Notes under the pieces: model-generated
What the model saw: the letters and a program-made list of their open reading frames with translations, nothing else
What the model was told of the DNA's origin: nothing
The model's database searches: none
DNA from: Bacillota bacterium
Lineage (GTDB): Bacteria > Bacillota_A > Clostridia > Clostridiales > Clostridiaceae
Length of the DNA: 5,825 nucleotides
NCBI GenBank assembly: GCA_021837545.1
Contig: JAKBFR010000137.1
Span: forward strand, 1-5,825
Reading direction: 5' to 3'
Made by a program: the position numbers and the translations under genes
Part shown: piece after piece, positions 5,817 to 5,825 of the stretch
Layout of the letters: every line of letters begins with the position of its first letter
How positions within the stretch are numbered: the first letter of the stretch is position 1

Positions 5817-5825
5817 AGGAGGAGT
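5817..5825 (+). promoter_or_regulatory. Ribosome binding site of the next gene (start codon beyond window)
   Basis: AGGAGGAGT is a near-perfect Shine-Dalgarno sequence and ends the window. It implies another gene on the same strand starting within about 10 bases. By pathway logic a uroporphyrinogen III methyltransferase/synthase (cobA/hemD) is the likely candidate, but nothing of the gene itself is visible. Confidence 0.75.

Noticed and set aside
1..5825. CRISPR array, tRNA or rRNA gene
   Set aside because: No regularly spaced repeats, no tRNA cloverleaf signatures and no rRNA-like conserved sequence were seen on either strand.

Overview
The window is very AT-rich. Its codon use, Shine-Dalgarno sites and gene set (HemA and HemC feeding tetrapyrrole synthesis beside an adenine deaminase) suggest a Clostridium sensu stricto (Firmicutes) chromosome; the species cannot be named from the sequence alone.

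Left part (1-513): the last 70 codons of a Cof-type HAD phosphatase, then a 22-codon open frame with a strong ribosome binding site that looks like the amputated N-terminus of an HD-GYP-type protein. A long, nearly perfect hairpin (415-480) follows, placed where a two-way terminator would serve these genes and the convergent adenine deaminase gene.

Middle (514-2283, minus strand): a complete adenine deaminase (ade). It starts with TTG and is driven by an exact consensus vegetative promoter (TTGACA, 17 nt, TATAAT).

The 628-base gap 2284-2911 holds, from left to right: the ade leader and promoter (2284-2378); AT-rich sequence with nothing recognisable (about 2379-2463); an AT hairpin (2467-2498); a GC-richer multi-hairpin block (about 2551-2663) resembling the right end of an IS200/IS605 element, the part that encodes the TnpB guide (omega) RNA, but with no tnpA or tnpB; a weak candidate hemA promoter; and a structured segment of about 130 bases bounded by short direct repeats, ending at the hemA ribosome binding site.

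Right part (2912-5825): a tetrapyrrole gene cluster on the plus strand. HemA makes glutamate-1-semialdehyde precursor from glutamyl-tRNA. Next is a divergent precorrin-2 dehydrogenase/siroheme-synthase-like protein, whose gene overlaps hemA by 43 bases. HemC condenses porphobilinogen into hydroxymethylbilane. The window ends on a strong ribosome binding site preceded by a hairpin and a T-run, so the cluster almost certainly continues. The missing steps (HemL, HemB, HemD/CobA) would be expected nearby. A precorrin-2 dehydrogenase in the cluster points to siroheme and/or cobalamin as end products more than to heme.

The core genes are ordinary. The material worth a second look lies in the gaps: the orphan IS605-like guide-RNA scaffold, the structured repeat in front of hemA, the HD-GYP relic and the hairpins.
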